Assembly: GCA_026398415.1 (NCBI GenBank) | Contig: JAPLSY010000029.1 | Location: forward strand, 62,001-126,000 | Reading direction: 5' to 3' | Length of the DNA: 64,000 bases | From: Kiritimatiellota bacterium | GTDB lineage: Bacteria > Verrucomicrobiota > Kiritimatiellia > JAAZAB01 | In this document: piece after piece, positions 45,342 to 54,423 of the stretch | Position numbering within the stretch: the first letter of the stretch is position 1 | Layout: the number at the start of each line of letters is the position of its first letter | The notes under the pieces: model-generated | The model's input: the letters and a program-made list of their open reading frames with translations, nothing else | Databases searched by the model: none | Told to the model about the DNA's origin: nothing | Translations under genes and position numbers: made by a program

Positions 45342-48071
45342 TCATTGCATTGTTTCCAGATTTACGGTGATTTGACTGATCCGCGGCGTATTGAGCGAAT
45401 TATAGGCTCCAACGGCCAGCCGGTACTGCACCCATTTCCCTCTAAACAATGTTTTATCTACACGCTCCCCAATGTTGAACCAACTGTCTCTGCCGACCGG
45501 GCCCTGCCAGAGAGTTTTTTCCAATGCGTCCCTGGAATCGGCCAGTCGGAATTGCGCTTTCACCCAGGTCTTATGCGGAATATCGGCAACACATTCGAAC
45601 GAAGCAACCCCACACTCCTCGTCGAGTTCAAATGGCATGGATGTATAATATTCATCCGGACCCCGGTCCATGACATTGCCAACGTCAATATTGCCCATGC
45701 CGTGAATGCCTTCGCAGGGCAGGTTGATCGTGTTTTTTTCATCAAACCCGCCGGGGCCATTATACCAGACCGTGGAGTCGCATATATGATTGCCGTCGAC
45801 TTTATGATTGGCAACGGCCAGGTCAATCCAACCGTCTTCGTTAAAATCAGCGGCACAATTTGCGGTCGCCGCATGGGTGCGCAGCAATTTCCGCTTATGC
45901 GGCAAGAACCCCTTTTCCTTCTGGTTCCAGTAAATGAAGGAATCAACGTCGCGCATCCTGCCGTCCTGGTACGAAGACACAAAAATATCCAGCCAGCCGT
46001 CATTATCGAAGTCAGCTATCGCAAAAGATGCAACGGCATAGGCCGGCAGAAGTGTTTTCCTGTTTTCGCTGTACCCCTCGGCCGACCCCCAGTATATATA
46101 GACGAAGGCCTCTTGAAGAGCGGTAACGTCATGGAGATAACCGCCGATGATGAGTTCGGGATAACCATCCTTATTGAGATCGGCAACTTTTACATTGGAA
46201 GCCATGCGCACATTGAGAACCTGGACATTGTCAAAACTATACCCCTTCGGCCCACCCCATAATATGAAACTCTCGTTTCCATAAACCATGGAGACGAAAA
46301 TATCCAGCCAGCCGTCATTATTCAGGTCGGCGCAAAATATTCCGCGTGGTTCCTTGTGTTTTTTTCCCTTGTATTCCAGCTTGATTTTAACGCTGTTTTC
46401 AGGAAGGAACCCTTTTTCCGATCCATAAAATATCGTCATCTGGGAGTTGTCGAAACCGACAAATGCCAGATCGAGAAACCCGTCGCGATTAAAGTCCCCA
46501 GTAATTAAATTTATTGCCCTTGCGGTGGGCAACACAACATCAGGAGTATAACTGTATCCTTTTGCCGAGCCTTTGAATATGTAAGAGCCGGGGTCGAGCC
46601 AGGGTGAAAGTTCGGCGGTATTCGCAAATACCAGATCAGGGTACCCGCTATCATTTACATCACAGCAAACCATGTCGCAGGCGCCCCAGGATTGCAGATC
46701 GATGCGGTTCGCTCTGGTAAATCCCGCGGGCCCACCGGGATAAACGAATACATCGCCATTGCCAATCCGCGACCCGCTGTGCCGGTTTAGAACAACCAGC
46801 TGCGGTTTCTTTTCCTTGCCTGCACGGACAACCACTGCACGCGTGGGATCATGGGCCAGAAGACGTAGCGGCTCCTTTGAGAGCCCGCCGGCATTCGTAC
46901 AGAAAATGAGCGTTTGGCAGGTATAAGACTCTTCCGTATTGCCCTGGCCGATGACAATGTCCTGGTAACCCTGGCCGCTGAAATCGGCGAGGGCCACATC
47001 GCAGGCATTGAGGGTATTCAAGGCGCACCGGTTCTTTTCACTCCAGCCGCTTGCATCTCCATAATAAATCCAGGACACCTCCTTGCCGGTCGTGGTATCC
47101 CGGCAGGCAAAAACAAGATCGGTAAAACCATTTTTGTTGATGTCGCCACTTGCCACCGCGCGGGCATTTTCACAGCTAAAAACCAGGGGAGCACCTAATT
47201 TGAAGTCTGCATAGGGATAGAGAAAACATTTGTTCTTATGGCCAACGAACACATAAGTCTGTGTTTCGGCTGAATCTTTTACTTTCAGCGCCAGCGTCTG
47301 GAGCCGGGAAGAACTCTCTTTCACTGCCTGGAGATATGTTTCATCAACCTTGGCAGCCGGTTTATAATCCGGATCTTTATCACATAATTTTGCATGATCG
47401 CTTTTAAAATCAAGACCATTGGATGATGCTTTGATTATGAAGCAGCTGCCGTCGGTTTTTTTTATTAAAAGATGATGTTTCCTGCCCCTGCCGTCCCAAA
47501 TGGCGGCAATTTGCTCCGCCTCGGGAAAGTCATGTGCCTCGTATACGCCGATGGGGAACCCCTTGTCCCCCTGGTAAAAAATCTTGATTTTCCCCTCAGA
47601 AATAAACGCCAGGCTTGTTCGGTCGGTTCCTTTGAAATCGCCCGCGGCCACCGCGGAAGATTTAGGCGCCGGCAAAAAATCCAGGTATTTATTGGTCAGG
47701 CCTTCCTCGGCGCCATAGAGGATGGCCGCGTTGAGATGCTGGTTCATCCCGTCCCATCCACAGCCGACAACAAGATCGTCATAACCGGCGCCGCTGATAT
47801 CCGCGACTTCCGCGCACCATGACCCACGGATGAACAGTTCTTCTCTTTGTTCGGGAAAATGGACCGGGTCGGGGTAGAGATATACCGGGACATTTTCCTC
47901 ATGCTTCTGGGAATTGCAGAAAAATAAATCAACATAACCGTTGCGGGTAACATCGGTCTGGTGAATGCGCTGCAATATTCCTTTTCGGGAAACATAGAGG
48001 TTCTGTCCACCATTGCCGAAGGTCCCCTTGGAAAAGTCGTCAAATCCTTTGGTTATCAACTGCCTTTTCAC
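45342..48071 (-). CDS. FG-GAP/VCBS repeat protein
   Basis: 909 residues made almost entirely of FG-GAP-type beta-propeller repeats; DxNxDG calcium loops occur in DINKNGFTDLVFA, DFNRDGFLDLAFVG, DLNNDGWLDIFVS, DLNKDGYPELIIGG, DFDNDGWLDIFVS and DFNEDGWIDLAVA. The last 90 residues form a separate beta-rich part (SFECVADIPHKTWVKAQFRL). No signal peptide is visible with the GTG start at 48071, which has GAGGAG upstream, so export is unexplained. The base content (52% G+C in one sampled line) is lower than flanking genes. Confidence 0.85.
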   Translation of the reverse strand: MKRQLITKGFDDFSKGTFGNGGQNLYVSRKGILQRIHQTDVTRNGYVDLFFCNSQKHEENVPVYLYPDPVHFPEQREELFIRGSWCAEVADISGAGYDDLVVGCGWDGMNQHLNAAILYGAEEGLTNKYLDFLPAPKSSAVAAGDFKGTDRTSLAFISEGKIKIFYQGDKGFPIGVYEAHDFPEAEQIAAIWDGRGRKHHLLIKKTDGSCFIIKASSNGLDFKSDHAKLCDKDPDYKPAAKVDETYLQAVKESSSRLQTLALKVKDSAETQTYVFVGHKNKCFLYPYADFKLGAPLVFSCENARAVASGDINKNGFTDLVFACRDTTTGKEVSWIYYGDASGWSEKNRCALNTLNACDVALADFSGQGYQDIVIGQGNTEESYTCQTLIFCTNAGGLSKEPLRLLAHDPTRAVVVRAGKEKKPQLVVLNRHSGSRIGNGDVFVYPGGPAGFTRANRIDLQSWGACDMVCCDVNDSGYPDLVFANTAELSPWLDPGSYIFKGSAKGYSYTPDVVLPTARAINLITGDFNRDGFLDLAFVGFDNSQMTIFYGSEKGFLPENSVKIKLEYKGKKHKEPRGIFCADLNNDGWLDIFVSMVYGNESFILWGGPKGYSFDNVQVLNVRMASNVKVADLNKDGYPELIIGGYLHDVTALQEAFVYIYWGSAEGYSENRKTLLPAYAVASFAIADFDNDGWLDIFVSSYQDGRMRDVDSFIYWNQKEKGFLPHKRKLLRTHAATANCAADFNEDGWIDLAVANHKVDGNHICDSTVWYNGPGGFDEKNTINLPCEGIHGMGNIDVGNVMDRGPDEYYTSMPFELDEECGVASFECVADIPHKTWVKAQFRLADSRDALEKTLWQGPVGRDSWFNIGERVDKTLFRGKWVQYRLAVGAYNSLNTPRISQITVNLETMQ

Positions 48072-48365
48072 GCTGCTTCTCCTCGATTTAACTGCGCATG
48101 TCGGCAACACTGTCGGTTAAAGTCCGTGTCCTTGCTTTGACTTCTTTTTCCGACCGGGAATTGCTTTTGGGGAGGCATGGACAACTCCGTCCGTCGAAAC
48201 CCGGCCTGACAAAGCTTTTGCATGGCGTGGCGGGAATATGTCAGACGGCGGACATGATGTCAATCTTGGAGGGACCACCAATTCCCCCCTTTACTTCATC
48301 CCGACTTGGCTTATCCTGTACAGCACTTCAGGCGACACAATTTTAGGGGCGCACCTCCAAGGACA
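48072..48365. other. Intergenic stretch with no intact gene
   Basis: This divergent gap between the FG-GAP gene and the glycosyltransferase remnant holds small open frames with no recognisable product. Codons right before 48366 lack homology to the remnant, so its 5' part is lost. Confidence 0.5.
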
Positions 48366-48512
48366 TTTGATGTTGAGGTATTGTTTTTGCTCCATAAAGA
48401 TGGTTGCGCGATCAAAGAGATTCCTGTTGAATGGAATGCAACAGAGGGATCTAAAGTTAACGCATTAAGAGATTCAATTGGAATGGCGTCGGCAATTTTT
48501 GGTCTTTCGTAA
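48366..48512 (+). pseudogene. Remnant of a GT2 (DPM1/GtrB-like) glycosyltransferase
   Basis: The 48 codons from FDVEVLFLLHKDGCAIKEIP to the stop, with VEWNATEGSKVNALRDSIG, match the C-terminal end of dolichyl-phosphate mannosyltransferase-like family 2 enzymes (pattern FDxExL..........EVPVxW....GSKVxxxRDS). No N-terminal part, with its DDxS or DxD motifs, is found upstream. It is a fragment left by a deletion or rearrangement. Confidence 0.75.
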
Positions 48513-48575
48513 AATACATTCAGGGCCATTAATTTGGAGCGAGTATCGGTTTGAATCATTAAGATGGAGGCAAAA

Positions 48576-49805
48576 ATGAAGAGAGGAATCCTTATGAGTT
48601 GCCTGGCAATCATCATGGCTTGTGCATCTTGTGTAAAAAAAGACAGCTTGAAAGTTATTGACAAAGAAATCAGGTATGTAAAAGACGGCATTACCACAGT
48701 GCCCAGACCTGCGCCTATACCCGTTCAGAGTCGTTTAGATATTCCCGCCTTGCCTTCGACAAATTTTGAGGTTCCGTATCCCTGGAAAACAGAAAACCTT
48801 TCGTCTTCAACAAACCCGAATTTTGCTTATAAAGAACCGGACAAACCATGGATTGTTCAGTTAGCTATCTCGTCGCGTTATACATTCGATACGAGAGAAG
48901 GCGCGCAAGATTATAAAGCCTGGTATCGTGTATCAAATGATGATGGCAAAACCTGGCCTGAATTAAAGCCTGTTATAAAACAAGGCCAAGGTTTCGACCT
49001 TATGAAGCCTGTTCCCGGAGTCGTAATCGGTAAGAATAGTTTTTGTCCGGCAGGAACTTCGCCAATTTTGCGAGCATCGAATGGCGAAATTATGGTTCCG
49101 TTTTATTCATGGCCGCTGGATGAAAAGGGCGAGCTTTATGATCCTTATAAGGCAAACACATATACTGTTGCCGGGGTATTGATTGGCAAATGGACGACAG
49201 ATGGCAAAGACATGCTTTGGGATTCCAGCCAAACTGTGGATTTGGATGTTAAAGCGGCAACCCGCGGAGCAGATGAGCCGACAATCATCGAACTCAAGAA
49301 AAAGGGTTCATTTGTTATGGTAATAAGAGGTTCTAATGAAAGATGCCCCGATAAAGCAAAGATGCCGGGAAGACGCTGGGTTGCTTTTTCAAAGGACTAT
49401 TGCCGCACTTGGACAAAACCGGAACCCATGACATATACCGACGGGGAGCTTTTTTACAGCCCATCTTCATCTTCAATCATTATTCGGTCTGTATTAAATC
49501 AGAAAGTTTACTGGATTGGAAATATAAGCCGGACAAACACAGATGGAAACAGCCCTCGATATCCTCTGATAATTGGCGAAGTAGATGAAGCCAAAGGCGC
49601 ATTGATAAAAGGCACTATTATCAGCATTGATGATATCAATCCCAGGTATGATTCTGAAAAAATTCAGCTATCTAACTTTCAGGCATATCAGGATCCCCGC
49701 ACCGGTAATATTTTGGTTGTCTTGTGCAGACTTGATTTTGATTGGTGGCTGGAAACCAGTAAAAAGCCCGTGAATTGGTATTTGATATCTGTTCCGGTTA
49801 AATAA
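48576..49805 (+). CDS. Sialidase-like (BNR/Asp-box) lipoprotein
   Basis: 409 residues. The signal peptide (MKRGILMSCLAIIMAC) ends in an IMAC lipobox. Asp-box-like loops SNDDGKTWPE (about 120) and FSKDYCRTWTKP (about 277) indicate a six-bladed sialidase fold; YSPSSSSIIIRS follows. Conservation of the sialidase Arg triad is not clear. The GGAGG site is five bases before the ATG at 48576; an ATG four codons earlier exists. G+C content is 42-45% in two sampled lines, against 65% in one fba line, suggesting acquisition by transfer. Confidence 0.78.
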   Translation: MKRGILMSCLAIIMACASCVKKDSLKVIDKEIRYVKDGITTVPRPAPIPVQSRLDIPALPSTNFEVPYPWKTENLSSSTNPNFAYKEPDKPWIVQLAISSRYTFDTREGAQDYKAWYRVSNDDGKTWPELKPVIKQGQGFDLMKPVPGVVIGKNSFCPAGTSPILRASNGEIMVPFYSWPLDEKGELYDPYKANTYTVAGVLIGKWTTDGKDMLWDSSQTVDLDVKAATRGADEPTIIELKKKGSFVMVIRGSNERCPDKAKMPGRRWVAFSKDYCRTWTKPEPMTYTDGELFYSPSSSSIIIRSVLNQKVYWIGNISRTNTDGNSPRYPLIIGEVDEAKGALIKGTIISIDDINPRYDSEKIQLSNFQAYQDPRTGNILVVLCRLDFDWWLETSKKPVNWYLISVPVK

Positions 49806-49977
49806 GCATAATCAGGATCGTGTCTCGGCAAACGACATTTCCCGCAGGCAACGATTTATTTGCGCCGCAAGACGAGAATTCGTTTTAAGCCTGCGACCGA
49901 ATCGTCCTTTATCCTTTGAACTTTTCGCGGTGTATTATATAGTGCCCCGCGAACAACTAATAAATCGAGGAAATCCT

Positions 49978-50868
49978 ATGCCGCGCATTACCGACCAGTT
50001 AAAACAAGGCCGGAGGCTGTTGTCTGACGGCGCCTGGGGCACGTTCCTTCAGCGTAAGGGGCTTAAGCCGGGCGAATGTCCCGAATTGTGGTGCGTGACC
50101 CATCGCGCCGACGTGCTGGATATTGCCCGAAGCTATGTGACCGCCGGCGCCGACATGATCAAAACAAACAGTTTCGGCGGCTCGCGCTTGAAACTCAATG
50201 CCTACGGCCTGGGCGACCGCGTGACGGAACTTAACCGCTCCGCCGCCGCCATTTCGCGCGAGGTCGCCGGCCGGGAACGATCGGTGATTGCTTCGATGGG
50301 ACCCACCGGCAAGCTTTTATTGATGGGCGATGTCACCGAACAGGAACTGTATGCCGCGTTCAAGGAGCAGGCCCAGGCGCTGGAGGCCGGCGGCGCCGAT
50401 GCGGCGCTGATCGAATCCATGTCGGCCCTGGACGAGACCTGCCTGGCCATCAAGGCCGCCCGTGAAAATACCCGGCTTGAGATCATCAGCACGCTCACCT
50501 TCGAACGCACGGTCAAAGGGAATTACCGGACCATGATGGGCGTGAGCCCATCCGACATGGCAAAGGCCTGCCTGGCGGCCGGGGCCGACATTATCGGCGC
50601 CAATTGCGGACACGGGTTTCTTCAAATGATTGAGGTCGTGAAAGAAATCCGCGCGGCGGCGCCGGAGGCACCCATTCTCGTGCACGCCAATGCCGGCATG
50701 CCTGTCAACCGCAACGGAGTGGATATGTTCCCGGACACGCCCGCAATGATGGCTGAGTTTGTGCCCGCCCTTCTGGACGCCGGCGCAAATATCATCGGCG
50801 GCTGTTGCGGCACCACGCCCGAACACATTGCCGCCATCGCCCGGGCGTTGCGCGGCGCAACGCGCTGA
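49978..50868 (+). CDS. Homocysteine S-methyltransferase family protein
   Basis: Zinc-dependent methyltransferase barrel of the betaine-homocysteine methyltransferase/MetH N-terminal type, 296 residues. The N-terminus has LLSDGAWGTFLQ, the barrel has TNSFGGSRLKL, and zinc ligands are Cys in GANCGHG and the CC pair in GGCCGTTPEH at the C-terminus. The ATG at 49978 has CGAGGA upstream. A methyl donor protein gene is not adjacent. Single-domain members often work with corrinoid proteins, as in MetH or Mtb systems. Confidence 0.92.
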   Translation: MPRITDQLKQGRRLLSDGAWGTFLQRKGLKPGECPELWCVTHRADVLDIARSYVTAGADMIKTNSFGGSRLKLNAYGLGDRVTELNRSAAAISREVAGRERSVIASMGPTGKLLLMGDVTEQELYAAFKEQAQALEAGGADAALIESMSALDETCLAIKAARENTRLEIISTLTFERTVKGNYRTMMGVSPSDMAKACLAAGADIIGANCGHGFLQMIEVVKEIRAAAPEAPILVHANAGMPVNRNGVDMFPDTPAMMAEFVPALLDAGANIIGGCCGTTPEHIAAIARALRGATR

Positions 50869-51002
50869 CTTCATCACTGCCGTTTCTTTTTGGCCACGGC
50901 CCGCCTCGCTTCGCTCGGCTCGGTTTCGCGTTTACCCGGATAGCGCTTGCTCACTGCATAACAGGGGAACATGCCCGATGCACACGTTGCGGATCAGGGC
51001 CG

Positions 51003-52325
51003 TTATAAGCCGGCGTCGGCATCCGGCTTGTTGGGCATTTGACTCTTCCCGGCATGGCCATCTTCCGGTAAAGGCGCGACCAAATCGGGGTCGAGCAGAA
51101 ACCCCTGGCTTTTGAGGCGGCACTGCAAGTCGGATACTGAAAGCAAATGGGCGTCACCATTCGACTGTTGAACAGCCAGTGCCGATGCCGTGCCCGTTAC
51201 CGCGCCTGTGAGGGCGCACGTTGGGATTGCCCGGGTGACATCCCAGACCGTCGTATCGGCGGAGATGCAGCGACCCGCGACGAGCAGATTGTGGTTATTG
51301 ACGCCGCAGAGCGCACGCCAGGGGATGGCATACACCGGCCCCTGTTTCCGCCAGTCGCCGGTGAGGCCCACGGCATCATCGAACCATCCGTGCATATGCT
51401 GTTCGCCGAGGGAGAAGGAACCTACCAGGCGACGGGTCATGCGGAAGCAAGCGATGGTGGGCAGCGAAACGATTTGAATATCAGCGTCCGGATGCCGGGT
51501 ACGGATATCGGCCAGTTGCCTGCGCATCAGATCGCGTGTGCCCAGGATATGAGCCGTAACCTGTTCCGCATCGTCACCCCGAAAAAAGGGACCCACCGCC
51601 CCATCTTGCTTGCCGCAGGGACTGTAGGCGTTGGACAGAAAGTTTATACTCAGGCCGTTCTCCTGCAGGTGATAAAACCAACCGGCAAGAACATTTGTAT
51701 CCAGTGATTCCGTCTGCTCTCCCGCCAGGAAGCAGATGTCAGCATCGCCCGTGGCATCAACTACGGCCCGGCAAGCAAGGGCGCTCCGGCCGCTCTTGCT
51801 CTCCACGACCAGGTGGCTGATCAGATTGGATTTATGGCGCACAGCACAAACACGGGTATCGTACAGCAGTTTCACCCCGGCATTGCCGACGAACTTTTCG
51901 AGTGCAAGCAGGTAAGACGCCGGATTGAAGTCCACTTGGTAGCGAATACGCTTGCGTTCCTCCGGATCGCCGCCGGGTTGCCAGCACGGCGGAATCCCAA
52001 TGAAGCAAGCCGATCGATTGTCACGGCGCAGGTCCGCGACGGAGAGCTTGAGCAGTTCTTCAGGCAATCCGCCGATGACCTGCCGACCGCGACCGTCGCA
52101 CAACGGCAACCACAGGATGACATTGCCAAGCGTGGCAAGGCCGCCGAGCGCACAGGTTTTTTCCAACAGGCAGACGGACATTCCATTACGCGCAGCAGCT
52201 ACAGCTGCGGCTACACCCGCAATTCCGCCGCCGGTCACGATAACATCATATGCTCCCGTAACCGGCAATTTTCGCGAAGGTTCAAGGATGGTCGCCACCC
52301 TGGTCTGTATGCGTTCTGTGTTCAT
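51003..52325 (-). CDS. FAD-dependent oxidoreductase (FAD_oxidored family)
   Basis: 440-residue flavoprotein with the dinucleotide motif VIVTGGGIAGVAAAVAAARN at residues about 29-48 and EKTCALGGLATLGN after it. Conserved ATGDADICFLAG near 200 is the second FAD contact. This family includes putative dehydrogenases of unknown substrate. The start overlaps the stop of the glycosyltransferase by four bases (ATGA), so the two are coupled. Confidence 0.85.
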   Translation of the reverse strand: MNTERIQTRVATILEPSRKLPVTGAYDVIVTGGGIAGVAAAVAAARNGMSVCLLEKTCALGGLATLGNVILWLPLCDGRGRQVIGGLPEELLKLSVADLRRDNRSACFIGIPPCWQPGGDPEERKRIRYQVDFNPASYLLALEKFVGNAGVKLLYDTRVCAVRHKSNLISHLVVESKSGRSALACRAVVDATGDADICFLAGEQTESLDTNVLAGWFYHLQENGLSINFLSNAYSPCGKQDGAVGPFFRGDDAEQVTAHILGTRDLMRRQLADIRTRHPDADIQIVSLPTIACFRMTRRLVGSFSLGEQHMHGWFDDAVGLTGDWRKQGPVYAIPWRALCGVNNHNLLVAGRCISADTTVWDVTRAIPTCALTGAVTGTASALAVQQSNGDAHLLSVSDLQCRLKSQGFLLDPDLVAPLPEDGHAGKSQMPNKPDADAGL

Positions 52326-53140
52326 ATCCTCTGGCTGGACCGCAGACCTTGAACACAAAAGGCCGGAACCTCCCGGCGCCGGAAGTAGGCCAGGTTCGGA
52401 CTGGCGGCTGGCTCGGCCACACGGGAGACCACGGCGGGATGCCAGAGGTGCAGGGCGCCGGCTTCCATGATCAGCGACCGACCACGTACGCCGGCCTTGT
52501 GCAGACGCATGGAAAAATCGTCATCCTCAAGTCCCCAGCCGACATAGGCTTCGTCAAATCCGTTGACCCGCTCGATATCCTCGCGGAAGATTGAAAAATG
52601 ACACCCTAAAATTTTGGGCTTATGACGCTTGGCCAGGCCGAAGCGGCGCAACCATGCATTGCGCTGAAATTGACGGTGCGCGCGACGCAGGTGGCTTCTG
52701 TCCGCATCCTCCCAGAGAACTTCCAATAACCGGGGATGCATCGCCTGCTGGAGCGCCTCTTCCGTTTCCACATCGCCAACACATGCCCGGTTGGCCGCTA
52801 GGAACCAGCCACGGCGTGCCGACTTTACATGTGCCATGACCGCATTCGGCAAGAGGAGGATATCGCAGTCCAGTGAAATGATGTAATCGCCGCTGGCTTG
52901 ACGTAGGGCGTTGTTGCGCGCGGCGGCCAGGCGGTAGCCGCAGTCCTCCTGCCGAACATAGCGAACGGGAAATGGCAGATCCGGAAACACTGCCTGCATC
53001 CGGCTCACATTGTCTGCGCTGGAGCCATCATCCGAAACGACCACTTCATCCACGCGCTGGGTACTGAGTGCCAGTGCCCGCAGGCAGGCAATCAGCATGA
53101 TCGGCCGGTTATAGACGGTTACAATGACGGTGGTTTTCAT
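52322..53140 (-). CDS. Glycosyltransferase family 2 protein
   Basis: GT-A transferase of 272 residues. VIVTVYNRPIMLIACLRAL opens the Rossmann half, VVSDDGSS follows, the metal-binding DxD is in LDCDILLLP near residue 96, and the catalytic region GWGLEDDDFSMRLHKAG near 215-231 is typical of the GT2/Glyco_transf_7C chondroitin-type branch. It overlaps both neighbours by ATGA. Because it follows lpxB, it probably adds a sugar to lipid A or the LPS core; this is inference. Confidence 0.9.
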   Translation of the reverse strand: MKTTVIVTVYNRPIMLIACLRALALSTQRVDEVVVSDDGSSADNVSRMQAVFPDLPFPVRYVRQEDCGYRLAAARNNALRQASGDYIISLDCDILLLPNAVMAHVKSARRGWFLAANRACVGDVETEEALQQAMHPRLLEVLWEDADRSHLRRAHRQFQRNAWLRRFGLAKRHKPKILGCHFSIFREDIERVNGFDEAYVGWGLEDDDFSMRLHKAGVRGRSLIMEAGALHLWHPAVVSRVAEPAASPNLAYFRRREVPAFCVQGLRSSQRI

Positions 53141-54270
53141 AATTCCTGTAAAATAATATCCGCGGCGTGCTCCGCGGCCTGCGGATCGCCCAGCGCTTGG
53201 CTGACGCGGTTAAGGCCGGCCAGCATCGCTTCCCGTTCGGGTCCGTCGCGTAGGAGCGGCGCCAGCGCCGCGGCCATCGCTTCCGGACGCGCCTTATGTT
53301 GGATGAATTCCGGACACAGGCGCTCGCCAGCCACGATATTGACCATGCCCAGGTAAGGCACACGGATCAGAAGCCGCCCGATACAATAGGTGGCCCAGGC
53401 CACGCGGTAAACCACGAGCATGGGACAGCGCATCAAAGCCGTTTCGATCGTGGCCGTGCCGGACGCCACCAGCGCCGCGCGCGCCTGGCGCAAGACCTGC
53501 CGCGTCTGCCCGGCTACCACGGATACATGCTCCGGCCCCTTGCCCTGCTGACCCATCACGGTACGTACCCAGCCGGCCACTTCCTCCGACGGTGCGGCGA
53601 TGATGAATCCGGCGTCGGGAAATTGCCGTTGTACATGCGCCGCCGTCGCCCACATCACCGGCAGGATGCGATTAACTTCATGATAGCGGCTCCCGGGCAA
53701 AAGCGCAATACGCGGTTCGCCTTGCCAGGGTAATGGCGCCAGAGGCGCCGCGCGCGCTGCGGCCGCCTGCGCCACCAACGGGTGACCCACAAAATCCACG
53801 CGCAAGCCGCTATCCTTGAACACGTCCACTTCGAAAGGAAAAATCGCCAGCAGGCGATCCACGACCCGCGCCATCCGCGGAATGCGGCCGCGGTTCCAGG
53901 CCCACACTTGCGGGCAAATATAATAGAGCACTTTTAAGCCCAACGCATGCGCACGGGCGGCAAACCGGAGATTGAATCCCGGATAGTCCACCAGCAGAAT
54001 GGCATCCGGCCGGCGTTCACGGGCCAGCTCCAGCATCGCGTTAAATACCCGGTTAAAAAAACGAAACCGGAACAGGACTTCCGTCAGGCCCAAAACCGCC
54101 ATGTCGCGAACGTCATAATGGATTTCCATGCCGGCCGCGCGCAGATTATCGCCGCCGATGCCGAAGCACTCGAGGTCGGGCCGGCGCCGGCGGATTGCCC
54201 GCACCAGGGCGGCGGCGTGCATATCGCCCGAAATCTCCCCGGCAATGATCATGATGGATGGAGGTTTCAT
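53137..54270 (-). CDS. lpxB: Lipid-A-disaccharide synthase LpxB
   Basis: GT19 enzyme joining UDP-diacylglucosamine and lipid X, 377 residues, membrane-associated. Signature elements are MIIAGEISGDMHAAAL at the start, LVDYPGFNLRFA near 94, FEVDVFKDSGLRVDFVGHPL near 150-169, LLPGSRYHEV near 190 and SGTATIETALM with PMLVVYRVAWATY near 270-295. Typical family length is 370-390. It overlaps the downstream GT2 stop/start by four bases. Confidence 0.97.
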   Translation of the reverse strand: MKPPSIMIIAGEISGDMHAAALVRAIRRRRPDLECFGIGGDNLRAAGMEIHYDVRDMAVLGLTEVLFRFRFFNRVFNAMLELARERRPDAILLVDYPGFNLRFAARAHALGLKVLYYICPQVWAWNRGRIPRMARVVDRLLAIFPFEVDVFKDSGLRVDFVGHPLVAQAAAARAAPLAPLPWQGEPRIALLPGSRYHEVNRILPVMWATAAHVQRQFPDAGFIIAAPSEEVAGWVRTVMGQQGKGPEHVSVVAGQTRQVLRQARAALVASGTATIETALMRCPMLVVYRVAWATYCIGRLLIRVPYLGMVNIVAGERLCPEFIQHKARPEAMAAALAPLLRDGPEREAMLAGLNRVSQALGDPQAAEHAADIILQEL

Positions 54271-54281
54271 GGCATGAATTT

Positions 54282-54423
54282 ACCCGCTAACCACGCGAAA
54301 GGAACGCGAAAGCTGTTAACTTATCCGGCGTCAGGTGTTCAGTGTTCGGGCATCTGGTGTCCGGCATCCGGAGTCCTCTTCAGTCTTCTCCGGGCTGCCA
54401 TCCGTCGTCTGTCGTCCATCCTC
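54282..54423. repeat. Composite intergenic repeats between lpxB and the Gfo/Idh gene
   Basis: Two families sit side by side: the CGCGAAA family at 54282-54312 (ACCCGCTAACCACGCGAAAG) and, from about 54328, the GTCAG/CATCTGGTGTCCGG words ending in CCGTCGTCTGTCGTCC at 54401-54416. The latter matches 7921 and 56809 in sequence and orientation. Confidence 0.65.
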
